A stretch of DNA of 64,000 nt from Aquibium oceanicum (GTDB lineage Bacteria > Pseudomonadota > Alphaproteobacteria > Rhizobiales > Rhizobiaceae). Where the stretch lies: the NCBI RefSeq assembly GCF_001889605.1, contig NZ_CP018172.1, positions 1 through 64,000 of the forward strand, written 5' to 3'. Under the pieces are notes generated by a model. The model did not search any database and was not told the origin of the DNA. It was given only the letters and a program-made list of their open reading frames with translations. Each line of letters begins with the position of its first letter. Positions within the stretch are counted from its first letter, which is position 1. This document shows, one piece after another, positions 1-9,151 of this stretch. The position numbers and the translations under genes are program-made.

Positions 1-88
1 GGCGTAAAATGTGTGCCGCACTACGGAATGGGGATGGTGATGCTTATCGCCGTCGGGGCGCCAAGCAACCTGGATGAAGCCAGGGCAG

Positions 89-1330
89 TCAAGCATCCGC
101 CAAAAGCAAAAAGCTGTTTGACGAGCTGCTTGCCGACGTCCCTGCGGCTTGATCCATGCCGGATTGCGCCAAGCAACTGTGGCTGGCAGCAGGCGACCAT
201 CCGGAGACGACTTGCAAGCTCCCATCTCTAGGAAGAAAAGCGTCGAAGCACCTTGAAAGCGGTGTTTCGACGCTTGATGATGGCTTTGCCCTGTCCGACA
301 GCAATCGTTGGACAATAATTTCTCCGTCCGACCCGGCTCCCATGATCAACGCCGATGCTCGATTGCGTTGCCATGGCCGGCTGACAAAGTAGATGCCTTT
401 CACCGGCGAGATACCGGCTTCGTGCAGGAAAGCTCCGTCAGGCCCCTTCGCATCTTCGATATCGAGCCAGGTTGTGTCGTCCGATAGCCGACAGCCCATA
501 TAACAGTCCGGACGTCCGCCGCCGCGCCGTCGGCAAACCGGGCCGCTTCGCCGCTTGCTTCAATGAGGCGTGGCAGCACCCGGATGCCGCGCTTCGCCAG
601 GCTCTCGATGCTCCGGTCACGGTCAGGAAACGCATCGGATTGTCTAAGCTTTCTGCCAATCCGCGACTCCGCGGGGCTCTCAGTACGCCAAACAGGTTGA
701 GCCACCACCAGATCGACTTGCCAAGCACTCGCTCGGGAAAGAGCTTGCGAGGCTTGCCCGTCGCCAGCATGGCGGGCTGCCTTTGTCGCACTTCCACAGC
801 GATATCCCGTCCGCTTGCTCCATCTCCGACCACCAGGACCGGACCGTCGGGCAGCTGATTCGGATTGCGGTAGGTTTCGGTGGTCAGCTGGAGCACCTCG
901 TGTCCGAACTGCGCCGCGACCTTCGGCACAAGCGCGACCTGGAACGCTCCGGTCGCGACGACCACCTCGCTGGCACTGATACGCGATCCATCGTCCAACG
1001 CAGCTTCAAATCCACCGTCTCCAGCCTTCGAGAGGCGGATCAGACGTCGACCAAGCTGGATCGGCAGTCGGAAACGTGTCGCATATGCTTCAATAGTCGG
1101 CGAACTCGTCGCGGCTCGCATAAAGTTCCCGGTTGCCCGCCAGGTCCAGTCCGGTAGGGCGCTGAACTGGCGTGGCGTGAACAGAGTGAGCGAGTCGTAG
1201 CGCACCGCCAGTTGTCTCCCACCCGACGATGACTGTCGATGATGACAAACGGCACGCGGGCATTCTTCAGGTGATACCCGGCTGCGAGCCCCGCCTGTCC
1301 GGCTCCGATCACTAAGACAGGTCTTTCCAT
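89..1330 (-). pseudogene. Flavin-containing monooxygenase-like NAD(P)/FAD oxidoreductase, frameshifted
   Basis: The locus reads as one flavoprotein only when three frames are joined. The N-terminus has the FAD-binding GxGxxG as GAGQAG, with the acid-ended strand VIIDS behind it. The middle has the conserved VVVATGAFQ and a second dinucleotide fold, GDGASG. The C-terminal part has AVGYR followed by DDTTWLDI, as in group B monooxygenases. The frame changes fall near 1205, 673 and 481, and each is repaired by one added G or C in a short run, so the gene may be intact in the cell. Joined length is about 410 residues, normal for the class. The ATG at 1330 overlaps the stop of the upstream L,D-transpeptidase (TGATG), so the two are an operon. 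The substrate cannot be inferred. Confidence 0.7.
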
Positions 1331-1942
1331 CAGACAACGACGACTTGGGCTCCTACGGGCACACGCTCGTAAAGATCCTCAACATGCTCGTTCACCATCC
1401 TGATGCAGCCGTTGGAACAGCCTTGCCGATGGTCCAAGGCTCGGTCGTTCCGTGAATACGGGAGCGTGTCGCGGCCGTTACGATAAAGGTAGAGAGCCCG
1501 TGACCCCAATGGGTTGTTCGGCCCCCCTGGCACGCCGCCAGCATAGCGGCATATATTTCTTGGGATCGCGGCGGATCATATTGTCGGTTGGACGCCATGA
1601 CGGCCATTTTGCCTTCCTGCCGATGATCGCCGAACCCGAAAACGCCAGGCCTGCCTTGCCGACACCAATGCCATAGCGACGCGCAAAGCCCGCACCGTCG
1701 ACCAGATAGAGAAATCTCTCGCGCGGAACCACGACGATCGTTCCGGCCAGATAGTCATAGGGTGTCCTTACGACTTGCGGAAGGAAGCGCTCCTCGAGCA
1801 CGAACTTGCGTTGCGCCCCGTTCGCCAAAGCCTGCCCGGGTGCCGCCAGCAAGGTGAACATGCCAAGGAAAAAAGTCCGTCGACCAATCCCGAGAGGCGA
1901 CCGAACATCCCCGATTTCCTCGGAACTAATGCTCATGGCCAT
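1330..1942 (-). pseudogene. ErfK/YbiS-type L,D-transpeptidase, frameshifted copy
   Basis: L,D-transpeptidases make 3-3 crosslinks in peptidoglycan or attach proteins to it, using a periplasmic catalytic cysteine. This copy has a twin-arginine-like start (GRRTFFLGMF) and a YkuD-fold body closely parallel to the intact paralogue at 3504-4220. The motifs HGTTEPWTIGKAV and NGCIRM carry the catalytic His, Cys and Arg. Several frame changes between about 1405 and 1550 disrupt it. One at 1535 is a G run short by a base, and others need one base added or removed. The ATG at 1942 lies inside the end of the upstream PPIase gene. It is either a true pseudogene or a poorly sequenced intact gene. Confidence 0.72.
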
Positions 1943-2757
1943 CGTCTCCTTCTGGCGGCGCGACATCCGGAACAAGCTTCTCCACCTTCGCGGCCGCCCG
2001 AAGCTCGGAAATGATTCGTCTTTCCTCCGTGGCTTCGAGTGCTTGCCGAACCTGCGGTGCGACGGCCTCGAAAGCTGGGGCAGGCCGATTGCGTGTCTCC
2101 TCAACCAGAACGACGTGGAAGCCGAAGGCGCTCGCAACGGGTGACTGCGTGAATTCGCCGGGCTGCAGTTTCGCCGCCGCCGCGTCGATCTCCGGCACGA
2201 CCTGGCCTTCCGCCACAAAGCCGAGGTCTCCGCCCTTGATCTTGGAGACCTCGTCCACAGAGCGCTCCTGCGCCAACTCCGCGAAGGCCTTGCCCCCTTT
2301 AGTGCCTCAATGACCTCGACGGCATCGCTCTGGCTGCGAAGCAATATGTGGCGAAGTCGGCGCTCCGGAACAGGTGGGATCTTCCCTACCTGTTCGTCAT
2401 AGGCCGCCTTCACCGCTTCATCTGTCACCGCCGCGGCGACGCGCTGCTCGAGGAAAAGCGAGCGCAAAGTTTGCGCCTCGAAGAAGGCCAGTTGCCGCTT
2501 GTATGCTTCTTGGTCGGCGACGTTGGCCTTACGCGCGGCCTCCGCGACCAATCTGAGCTCGATCAGAGCGTCCACCAGCATCGAGCGTTTCGCATCATCG
2601 GGCATCTGTCCGAGCTGCTGGAATACATCTGCTCGGCAATGGCAAGATCGTCTGCAGTGATGTCCTGGCCGTTGACGCGGCCGACGACGCTCGAGTCTTG
2701 CGCCTCGGCGACCGAGCCGAGCAAAAGCGACAACGAAACGATTGTCGTGCCGATCAA
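1926..2757 (-). pseudogene. SurA/PpiC-type periplasmic peptidyl-prolyl isomerase, frameshifted
   Basis: Parvulin-type PPIases help proteins fold in the periplasm. The N-terminus has a hydrophobic export segment (IVSLSLLLGSVAEA) and the typical SurA opening VVGRVNGQDITADDL. The parvulin domain follows, with RRLRHILLRS, then IKGGDLGFVAEGQVVPEI and FGFHVVLVEE. The reading frame changes twice, at about 2620 (C run short by one) and 2293-2297 (run of five where six restore the frame). The start is uncertain. A TTG at 2757 opens the visible frame, but an ATG near 2798 could serve if one more base is missing. The gene sits between the DsbA-like gene and an L,D-transpeptidase in one operon, which suggests envelope protein maintenance. 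Confidence 0.7.
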
Positions 2758-2808
2758 AATGCCGCTTTTCCGGTTCCTGTTTTGGTCCAGCCGATCATGA
2801 GAACCTCC

Positions 2809-3437
2809 CTATTGCCTGGCGGCGGCTACCAGCGGATCGATGATCTCGCTGAAGCGCTCGATGCTGAGCGCGCCCTTTTGCATCTGGCCGTTGATGAAGA
2901 AAGTGGGCGTGAATCGACGCCGAAGGATCGGCCCCCTTCGGCAACGGCTGTGACTTTCTCGAGCAGCCTGGTCTTGAAGGCATTTCTCGAAGTCGGCGGT
3001 GCCCATTCCGGTCATGCCCATGACGGATTTGAGCGCGGCTGTGCCGTCTGACACCCGCGCCCAATTGTCCTGAGTCCGATAGAGCAGGTCGATGGTGGGG
3101 TACCATTTGTCGTCGCTGACGCACCGCGCAAGCATGAAGCCTGCCGAGGCCCGCGGATCAAAGGGAAACTCCCGCATGATGAAGCGGACCTGACGCGTAT
3201 CGACATACTTTTTCTTGAGCTCGGGCCACACATTTACATGAAAGGTGCGGCAATGGGGCAGGTCAGAGACGCGTATTCGATGATGGTAACGGACGCGTCG
3301 TCCGGCCCGAAACTCTTCTCCGGCAGCGGTCCCGGTGCCAGCAGGGCTTCCCTCGTTGGCTGGGCGGCAAGCAGGGCTGGATATGTGGCAGACATACCGA
3401 CGGCAGCCATGCCGAAAATCAAATTGCGACGTTTCAT
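2809..3437 (-). pseudogene. DsbA-family thiol:disulfide oxidoreductase, frameshifted
   Basis: This is a periplasmic thioredoxin-fold protein of the DsbA/Com1 type. It starts at ATG 3437, behind an AAAGGA ribosome site, with a signal peptide (KRRNLIFGMAAVGMSATYPA). The sequence then runs SVTIIEYASLTC into the active site. The CPHC motif appears only if one C is added to a four-base run at 3255-3258. The rest is typical: FIMREFPFDPRA, a helical insert, then the cis-Pro loop TPTFFINGQ and a closing helix. A second pair of compensating frame changes lies near 2925-2975. Unless these are sequence errors, the active site is lost. Neighbours are a PPIase and L,D-transpeptidases. Confidence 0.75.
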
Positions 3438-3503
3438 CTTGGGTCCTTTCGTGAGGACGGCGTTATGCAAGCTCTAGCCCCTTGAGAGGCAAGGGGCCTC
3501 TCG

Positions 3504-4220
3504 CTAGAAAAGTGCGCCTGTGCCGGCCCGGACAATGATGGGGGTTGGCGTTGCGACGCGGTCGTACAAGTCGATGATGTCCTGGTTCATCAACCGGACG
3601 CAGCCGCTCGAAACCGCCTTGCCGATGGTCCAGAATTCGGGTGTTCCGTGAAGACGGTAAAGTGTGTCTTCGCCATTCTGGAATATGTACAGCGCTCGCG
3701 CGCCAAGCGGATTGTTGAGGCCAGGCGGTTGGCCGCCGTTTTCCGCGCTCCACTTCCCCAGTTCCGGCTGGCGTGCAATCATCTCGGCGGGAGGCGTCCA
3801 TTTCGGCCACCGCTGCTTCCACTGGATCACGCCGTCACCCGACCATTCGAACCCCTGACGGCCGAGACCAACGCCATAGCGCATCGCCTTGCCACCCGGC
3901 CGGACGAGATAGAGAAAGAAATTTCTCGTATCCACGACGATCGTGCCGGGGCGCTCACCGGTGGGGTCGTCGACCAGCTGCCTGTAGAAGCGCTTGTTGA
4001 CCTTGGACAGGTCAACGGCCGGGATCGGGAAATCTTCTTCCGGCATGGCGCGATAGATGGAAAGGTAGGATCGATCTTCCGCAGGTTTGATCTGCACCGG
4101 CTCTGCCGGTTCGTTGCCGGTGGTCGAGCAGGCAGGCAGGACGAACCCACCGGCTGCCGCCGCGCCGAGCCTGAGAATCTGCCGTCGGGAAAATCGTACG
4201 CGTACTTGTGTCTGGGTCAC
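3504..4220 (-). CDS. L,D-transpeptidase (ErfK/YbiS/YcfS/YnhG family), Tat-type lipoprotein
   Basis: This 238-residue enzyme is the one uninterrupted L,D-transpeptidase in the window. It starts with a twin-arginine-like signal (FSRRQILRLGAAAAGG) ending in a lipobox, LPAC, with Cys31. It is therefore probably a lipoprotein exported folded. The YkuD catalytic domain covers roughly residues 90-235. It has HGTPEFWTIGKAV with His191 and SSGCVRL with catalytic Cys207 and Arg209. The family crosslinks peptidoglycan through meso-diaminopimelate. It lies in a minus-strand run with two other L,D-transpeptidases, a DsbA-like protein and a PPIase. The catalytic thiol makes the family copper-sensitive, which may explain its place in a metal island (inference). 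Confidence 0.88.
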   Translation of the reverse strand: MTQTQVRVRFSRRQILRLGAAAAGGFVLPACSTTGNEPAEPVQIKPAEDRSYLSIYRAMPEEDFPIPAVDLSKVNKRFYRQLVDDPTGERPGTIVVDTRNFFLYLVRPGGKAMRYGVGLGRQGFEWSGDGVIQWKQRWPKWTPPAEMIARQPELGKWSAENGGQPPGLNNPLGARALYIFQNGEDTLYRLHGTPEFWTIGKAVSSGCVRLMNQDIIDLYDRVATPTPIIVRAGTGALF

Positions 4221-4362
4221 TTGTTATGCTCGCAATAGTATCATCAGGGTCGAGCGCCTGCGGTGCAGACGCTGCTCATATGAAGCAACGACCCATCGAG
4301 CACACCACGTCGACGGAACTGCCGGATGGTGCGACGGCGATCGTTTTCGCCTCTTCGTGAGG

Positions 4363-4683
4363 CTATCGGGGAGGTGGGACGACCAGGGCAACAATCCCCG
4401 GAGGGCCAGCGCCGGCAGGCGTCTCCAGAGGAGAAGCATGTATCTCGCAAAAAGCAGGTGCGTGCCATGCGGCAAGCCAGTTGCAGCCATCATGACACTT
4501 CGCGGCAGCCCCAAGTGAAGCGGGAGCGCCATCGTCGTCGGTGTCAGTCTCGATATATATCAGGACTGAGCCCTGCCTGAACGACTCCTCCTCGCCCGCC
4601 GCAGCCGTCGGCAGCGCAGCGTGGAGACTGACGAAACATAGCATCAGGAGAGCGAGCAGTGTCCGTCCCATCGCGTCACTCAT
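4363..4683 (-). CDS. Small secreted protein of unknown function
   Basis: The product is 106 residues with a clear N-terminal signal peptide (LLALLMLCFVSLHAALPTAAA), so a periplasmic or secreted location is likely. The mature part has three cysteines (KCHDGCNW and FCEIHA) and ends in a proline-rich tail. I do not recognise the family. The tail is faintly like the DUF2946-type protein at 32629-33030, which also ends in Gly/Pro-rich sequence. The ATG overlaps the end of the YafK-like gene by 8 bases, so they are cotranscribed. Because this region has many frame errors, the C-terminus may be wrong. Confidence 0.5.
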   Translation of the reverse strand: MSDAMGRTLLALLMLCFVSLHAALPTAAAGEEESFRQGSVLIYIETDTDDDGAPASLGAAAKCHDGCNWLAAWHAPAFCEIHASPLETPAGAGPPGIVALVVPPPR

Positions 4684-5682
4684 TTGGCGAGTGAGGGTCG
4701 GCCAGTGCGGCTTCGGGACGGCTGATCGGCACCGATGTCAGCGAGGTCCGCTTGGCGAGAGCGGACTGCCCGCCCCGTTCCAGCAGCTTGCGGAAGCTCG
4801 GATGCATGCCTCCATCGGCATAGGCATGTGCCGAAAGCACGCTGCCGGTCGAAAGAAGATCGTCCATAGCGACGCGATCGGATTGCTGCCGTCCGGCGAC
4901 CAACGGATCAGCAGCATTCAGTGCTGGCGGACATGCCGTCAAAGGATCCCGTGGCTCTCCACCTTCGAACTCTCTGTCGAAGAAGTAGCGTCGTTCGCAA
5001 TAGGAAACCTTCGGTTGCCGCCGTGTGACCTCGAAAATGTCGTAGCCCAGCTTCAAGTCCGACCAAAACGAAAAGTTCGGATCGTTCCTGTATTTAGCCA
5101 TGTTCTGTGGCGTCATCCGAAACGGAAACGCCTGGACCTGGAACGTCCCTTGGCCACCTTTCAGGGCCTCGCGCGCGACGGTATAGATCTCGCCAACGCC
5201 TTCGTCCGTCAGTGCGAAACACCCGGACGACGAGCAGGCGCCATGGACCATGAGCGCCTCCCCCGTATAGCCGAGCGCTGCTTCCAGCTTGTTCGGATAA
5301 CCAAGATTGAAAGACAGATAGTATTGGGAGTTCGGATTCAGCATTCCGCGGACACATGATAGAATCCTTCAGGAGCCTGACGGTCCCCATCCCGCTTTTT
5401 CGGGCCGAGCTTTCCGGACCAGCGACACATCGGGTAAACCTTGAGAAGGGCGTATCTGCCGCTGCGATCCCGTTTCCATATCTCAAGTTCGCTCTCCTGC
5501 TTGAAAATCCGTACGAGGATCGGCGCGGAAGCCGACATGGATTTGCGCGACATTTCCGCCACGAGTGCCGCCGGGATTGCCTGGGTTGCCTTGCCGTCAA
5601 CGTCGAGAACGGTCGAAACGCATGCGCTCAAAAAGAGCGCAAGCAGCGCAATCCCCCCTGTTCTGACGGCTGTGATCGTCAT
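4676..5682 (-). pseudogene. YafK-like murein L,D-transpeptidase family protein, single frameshift
   Basis: The N-terminal piece is a lipoprotein (LLALFLSACVSTVLDVDG, Cys in a lipobox) and continues through ILVRIFKQESELEIWKRD and MCRWSGKLGPKKRDGD, typical of YafK/DpaA-type proteins. The second piece holds the catalytic region, with LSFNLGYPN and MVHGACSSSGCFALTD carrying His and Cys. The two halves join perfectly if one base is added to the run at 5346-5347, giving GFYHVSAGMLNPNSQYY. The joined length is about 335 residues. YafK-type enzymes act at the DAP-Lpp or 3-3 crosslink level in Gram-negative cell walls. It heads the operon that continues into two classical L,D-transpeptidases. Confidence 0.75.
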
Positions 5683-5899
5683 CGATAACCATATTCATCT
5701 GCACGTACTGATTTCCGGCAGCGCTTCGCAGAGTCCGGCCATCATAGTTAAAATGACGTTTCCGCCAACGAATTTCCGCGCGGCAAAGAATCACAGGGAT
5801 GAGAGGTTGCCCGCGAGAGACAATGCATCGGTGAATGTGGCGATATACTACAGACGGTAATAAGTCTGCGAGCTGGCGATATCCTGTTTGTCAATCAGT

Positions 5900-6442
5900 T
5901 TAGTGGCCAGCCTCGTCCTCGACAATAACCATTGTATCGATTTTTCCCTTTTCTCCAAACTCGAGTTTCAATTGAAACGTGTCGCCGGGTCTTAGCGGCT
6001 TCTTCAGTCCGGAAATCCAGATATGCTCGCGCCATGGGGCAAGACCCAGCGGCTTACCCGGGCTCAGCGTTATGCGGGTGGGCCAACGTTCCACGCCATC
6101 CGCATCGACACGGAACCTGACGATCTCGGCGACGGATGTTTCCGCCCCTGTCAACTGTGCTTCCATCCTCCCTTCATTGAGAATGGCGCCATATACCGGT
6201 ACGCCGTCGTCTCCTTCCGCCGGCGGTGGCGACCAGACGTGGCCGATCGAAATCTGGCCCAGCTTATAGCTGTGGGCGGCCGCGCCACTTGCGGCGAAAA
6301 CCGCCAGAATGGCCCCCGAAGCCAGCGATCTGCCGATCCGCGGCCAAGGCTCGAACGCCGATGCCACGTTTGGCCAACCCCGTTCCCGGCGCTGAGATGG
6401 CCGCGCTTGCGTCGGACTATCTTCTCGGTGCGTCATTATCAA
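5900..6442 (-). CDS. PCu(A)C-like periplasmic copper chaperone (divergent)
   Basis: The 180-residue product has an export segment (GAILAVFAASGAAAHSYK). A cupredoxin-like body follows, opening with LGQISIGHVWSPPPAEGDDG, which matches the start of PCu(A)C chaperones that feed Cu(I) to the CuA site of cytochrome oxidase. The classical metal ligands H(M)...HxM are not evident in this copy, so it is either a degenerate or a specialised member. It overlaps the end of ctaG by 26 bases, which ties it to cytochrome oxidase copper loading. A later in-frame start is possible because the first 40 residues are not signal-like. Confidence 0.65.
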   Translation of the reverse strand: MIMTHREDSPTQARPSQRRERGWPNVASAFEPWPRIGRSLASGAILAVFAASGAAAHSYKLGQISIGHVWSPPPAEGDDGVPVYGAILNEGRMEAQLTGAETSVAEIVRFRVDADGVERWPTRITLSPGKPLGLAPWREHIWISGLKKPLRPGDTFQLKLEFGEKGKIDTMVIVEDEAGH

Positions 6443-7067
6443 ACTCCTGAGTTGAGGAGGTCGTCAGGCGTTCGTCCGTCTCGTCGGACCCCTTCGAAAG
6501 ATTCCGTGCTGCTTCGATCTCCTGCGGTGACAGGTTCTTCTGCCGAAAGAAGGTATAAGACAGCGTCACTTCACGGAAATTCCGGGCATCCTTATCCTTC
6601 AGCATTTGCTCGTCGAGATACAAAACCAGAGGCATCCGCGCACTCTGACCCGGCCCCAGCTTCTCTTCCGTGAAACAGAAGCACTCGATTTTGAAGAAGA
6701 ACGGAGCCGTCTGATACGGCGTGACGTTGAATGTGGCCCGTGCGACGACCGTTTCATCAGAAACATTTTTTGCGTAGTAATAGACCTTGGTGGGTACACC
6801 GAATTTTGTCTCTGTGCTTCGTTGCTCAGGGCGAAACTCCCAGGGAAGGTCCGGCGCGACATTTGCATCGAAAAACACTTTGACCGTCTCGTTGCTTGTC
6901 GCGGTCGGCATCGATCCATCGACCGATCGTTGGACCGTCCCGCCATAACCTGTCAGGTCGCAAAACATTCGGTAGAGGGTAGGTGAATATGCGACGAGAC
7001 CTGTCATGGCGACCAATATTCCGGCGCTGGCCATCACGGGCCAGCGTTTGCGCGAGCGATGCTCCAT
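6417..7067 (-). CDS. ctaG: Cytochrome c oxidase assembly protein CtaG/Cox11
   Basis: Cox11 delivers copper to the CuB centre of cytochrome c oxidase subunit I. This 216-residue protein has one N-terminal membrane helix (residues 12-32), an intermembrane/periplasmic Cys36 and a beta-rich domain. The diagnostic CFCF copper motif is at residues 129-132, within FFFKIECFCFTEEKLGPGQ. The C-terminus (VTLSYTFFR) is also typical. A charged tail of about 45 residues goes beyond the usual end. It is the first gene of the leftward run, followed with overlap by a PCu(A)C-like gene. The 220 bases upstream, shared with a divergent small gene, should hold its promoter. Confidence 0.92.
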   Translation of the reverse strand: MEHRSRKRWPVMASAGILVAMTGLVAYSPTLYRMFCDLTGYGGTVQRSVDGSMPTATSNETVKVFFDANVAPDLPWEFRPEQRSTETKFGVPTKVYYYAKNVSDETVVARATFNVTPYQTAPFFFKIECFCFTEEKLGPGQSARMPLVLYLDEQMLKDKDARNFREVTLSYTFFRQKNLSPQEIEAARNLSKGSDETDERLTTSSTQEFDNDAPRR

Positions 7068-7287
7068 GGGTCACGACCTCCTCTGATCCTCTTGACCGAG
7101 CAGGTTGTTTTATGATCAACGATCTGACAACGTGACATCAAGGCGCGGGCGCTCGATGCGCTGCCTCCTATCATTCTGGTATCGGCAAGCGTCAAAGAAC
7201 CGCACCGGCTGAAGCTCGTGGGGCTGTTGAATAACGTTCTGGCGTGGAGGAAACTCACTTCGGATACAAAGAGAAGCAGACATAGCC

Positions 7288-7491
7288 ATGCCGGAAGCAC
7301 TGGAATGCCTTCCTCCCCAGGAGTCCCTGCTCCTTGCGCGCAAAAGACGGCGTATGAACTGGGTGCTGTGCGTGCTGTTGGTGACGTTCGTCGTTGCCGT
7401 GTACTGGATAAGTTTCAGTCACGTTCGGACTGAGACGAACGAAACTCAATCATCCTCCGAACTGGGTAACGGTCCAATCACCCACGCTTGA
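7288..7491 (+). CDS. Small single-pass membrane protein
   Basis: This 67-residue protein has a basic stretch (LLLARKRRRMNW) followed by one transmembrane helix (VLCVLLVTFVVAVYWISFS) and a short polar tail. The layout resembles the small CoxF-like proteins found beside ctaG in alphaproteobacterial cox operons, but the resemblance is only topological. It diverges from ctaG rather than following it. The start is the only ATG before the basic segment, and the ribosome site is weak (AAGAGAAGCAG). Confidence 0.5.
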   Translation: MPEALECLPPQESLLLARKRRRMNWVLCVLLVTFVVAVYWISFSHVRTETNETQSSSELGNGPITHA

Positions 7492-7556
7492 GTGGCCGAC
7501 AGCCCCTATCGGTGAGAAGGTGGACCGACTTAGCGTTCAATTCGGTCCATTTCTCG

Positions 7557-7814
7557 ATGATTTTTCGCTTGGCCTGCTTTACGTTAATCGTACCGATCGC
7601 CTACTTGGTACTGTCCTCGGTGTTCCGACTGGTGTGCGTCGGGCTCGGTCATAACAATCTTGAGATGCTATACGGCGGCACTGCGGTCTATCTGTTTACG
7701 CTGGCGGCCGCCGCGGAAGGCGCGTACTTCCTGCCTGAGGAAATCAGAAGCTCGTCCTCATTCACCAGGCTGACCCAGCGATTCAGGTCTTCTCCAGACT
7801 GGCGCTTAAGATAA
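7557..7814 (+). CDS. Possible small two-helix membrane protein, overlapping its neighbour
   Basis: An open frame starting at ATG 7557 (TTG 7488 is an alternative) encodes two hydrophobic helices (ACFTLIVPIAYLVLSSVF and MLYGGTAVYLFTLAAAAEG), a composition that chance frames seldom give. Its 3' third overlaps, on the opposite strand, the C-terminal coding end of the BTLCP peptidase at 7688-8344. One reading is a membrane protein cut off by a recombination junction near 7690-7740. The other is a chance frame. I recognise no family. Confidence 0.3.
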   Translation: MIFRLACFTLIVPIAYLVLSSVFRLVCVGLGHNNLEMLYGGTAVYLFTLAAAAEGAYFLPEEIRSSSSFTRLTQRFRSSPDWRLR

Positions 7815-8344
7815 TAGATTTCCGTGTCCTTCCACAGGAGGACCTTCTGCTCCAGATTGTCCAGGATAAAGTCACCGAGATCCGTGACCACCGTCAGGAC
7901 CGCGTGTCCTCCGCCCTTGGCATCACGGGCGACCGTCAACAAGAGAGCTCCCAAAGGATAGCCCATCTCGTTCAGGCGTTTGCGTTTCTCAAGGGCATAG
8001 TCCTCGCAATCCCCCACGGTTGTCGGGTATTCCCATCGCTCTTCGACGCCGAAGATCTCCATGTCGGTAAGCGGAGCGACCGCAGTGTTCACATCCGCGT
8101 TGATCGAGACGATCTCCCGCCATCTCGGCTTCGTAAGCTTGATCATCGAGCCTTCCGGTGACCGGGCACACTCGCTCCGGTAGCGCCTGCAATACTCGTA
8201 GTATCCGACCGGCATGGTGGTCGTCCCGAATGTAATCATATTGCTGGCTCGGGTGGGCTGTGTCGGATTGAAGTGAAAGGCATTGGCTGACGCCATGACG
8301 CATGACATCCCAAGCGCCAGGGCGCAAACAACAAAGCGCATCAT
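7688..8344 (-). CDS. Bacterial transglutaminase-like cysteine peptidase (BTLCP, DUF920 family)
   Basis: The family consists of periplasmic cysteine proteases; the best studied member is LapG. This 218-residue protein has a signal peptide (VVCALALGMSCVMASANA) and the full catalytic triad. Cys113 lies in VGDCEDYALEKR, His147 in GGGHAVLTV and Asp162 in FILDNLEQ. The length is normal for short BTLCPs common in rhizobia. It stands alone between a small membrane protein gene and a copper chaperone. Its substrate is unknown, and no LapD partner is in the window. Confidence 0.88.
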   Translation of the reverse strand: MMRFVVCALALGMSCVMASANAFHFNPTQPTRASNMITFGTTTMPVGYYEYCRRYRSECARSPEGSMIKLTKPRWREIVSINADVNTAVAPLTDMEIFGVEERWEYPTTVGDCEDYALEKRKRLNEMGYPLGALLLTVARDAKGGGHAVLTVVTDLGDFILDNLEQKVLLWKDTEIYYLKRQSGEDLNRWVSLVNEDELLISSGRKYAPSAAAASVNR

Positions 8345-8491
8345 TGAACCGTCTCCCCGTAGTGTTGGGAAACAGATACAGGATAAGCCTCAAAACGATG
8401 GAAAATCAGTGGGTTAAATTAAGGGAGAACTATCTGAAAATTTTATGCGCCGCTTCAATGTTTGATTCACCGATGGGGAACGCATACGCGA

Positions 8492-9004
8492 TCAGTCAGT
8501 GGCGACGTCTCCCTGGCCGTGATGATGTAGCGTCAACTGATCGCGAGATTGGACGACATTGGCGGTAACCTCTAGTTCCCGGCCGCCTTCGAATACCAGT
8601 GTAAAGCGGCTGTCAGCCAACCTGTCAGTTCGGGGCAGGGGATCCTCCAGGAGCAAGCGAATGCCGCTAGGGCGCATCGTCAATTCGGCGTGTCCCGGCA
8701 CAGGAACAATTCCTTCCACTGGCCCGGTGCTGGTCCGGCCCGAACTCATTTCGGTTCGCAAGATGGAGATCTTGCCGAATGCATCGCTTCGGATCGCCTC
8801 TAGGCTGATCTGCTGGTTGGTGCCATTCCAGATTGTGAGATAGCCTTCAGCGCCGTCGTCCTCGTTCTCTGCCACCAGGATCTCCGCGTGCTCGACCGTC
8901 AAAATCGGCGGTGGCTTGCCATGATCTTGTACACCGTCGGAAGCCTCCACCTGCGTGGCCACGACGAAGATTGCCAGCGCCGCCGTCAAAAGTGCTCTAT
9001 TCAC
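8492..9004 (-). CDS. PCu(A)C-type copper chaperone
   Basis: The probable start is GTG 9004 after an AGGGGA site, giving a signal peptide (NRALLTAALAIFVVATQVEA). An upstream ATG at 9091 would add 29 residues that do not look like a signal. The body follows the PCu(A)C plan: GYLTIWNGTNQQISLEAIRS, then ISILRTEM, VPGHAELTM and IRLLLEDPLP. The metal ligands are only partly kept, with Met in RTEM and a His in VPGHA. The C-terminus is His-rich (LTLHHHGQG), perhaps adding metal affinity. It is transcribed away from the MerR gene at 9152, and the two share a short promoter region. Confidence 0.68.
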   Translation of the reverse strand: MNRALLTAALAIFVVATQVEASDGVQDHGKPPPILTVEHAEILVAENEDDGAEGYLTIWNGTNQQISLEAIRSDAFGKISILRTEMSSGRTSTGPVEGIVPVPGHAELTMRPSGIRLLLEDPLPRTDRLADSRFTLVFEGGRELEVTANVVQSRDQLTLHHHGQGDVATD

Positions 9005-9151
9005 AAGCAATTGTCCCCTATCCAGTGCCTGCCCCTTGGTTGAGCACAATCTGGGCAAACCTGTGATCAATGCTGCCGGACAATGCGGCAATTGAACGCG
9101 TTTGCAGGGAGAAATCCTAAGCCATAATAACTATAGATACTGGAGGAACAT

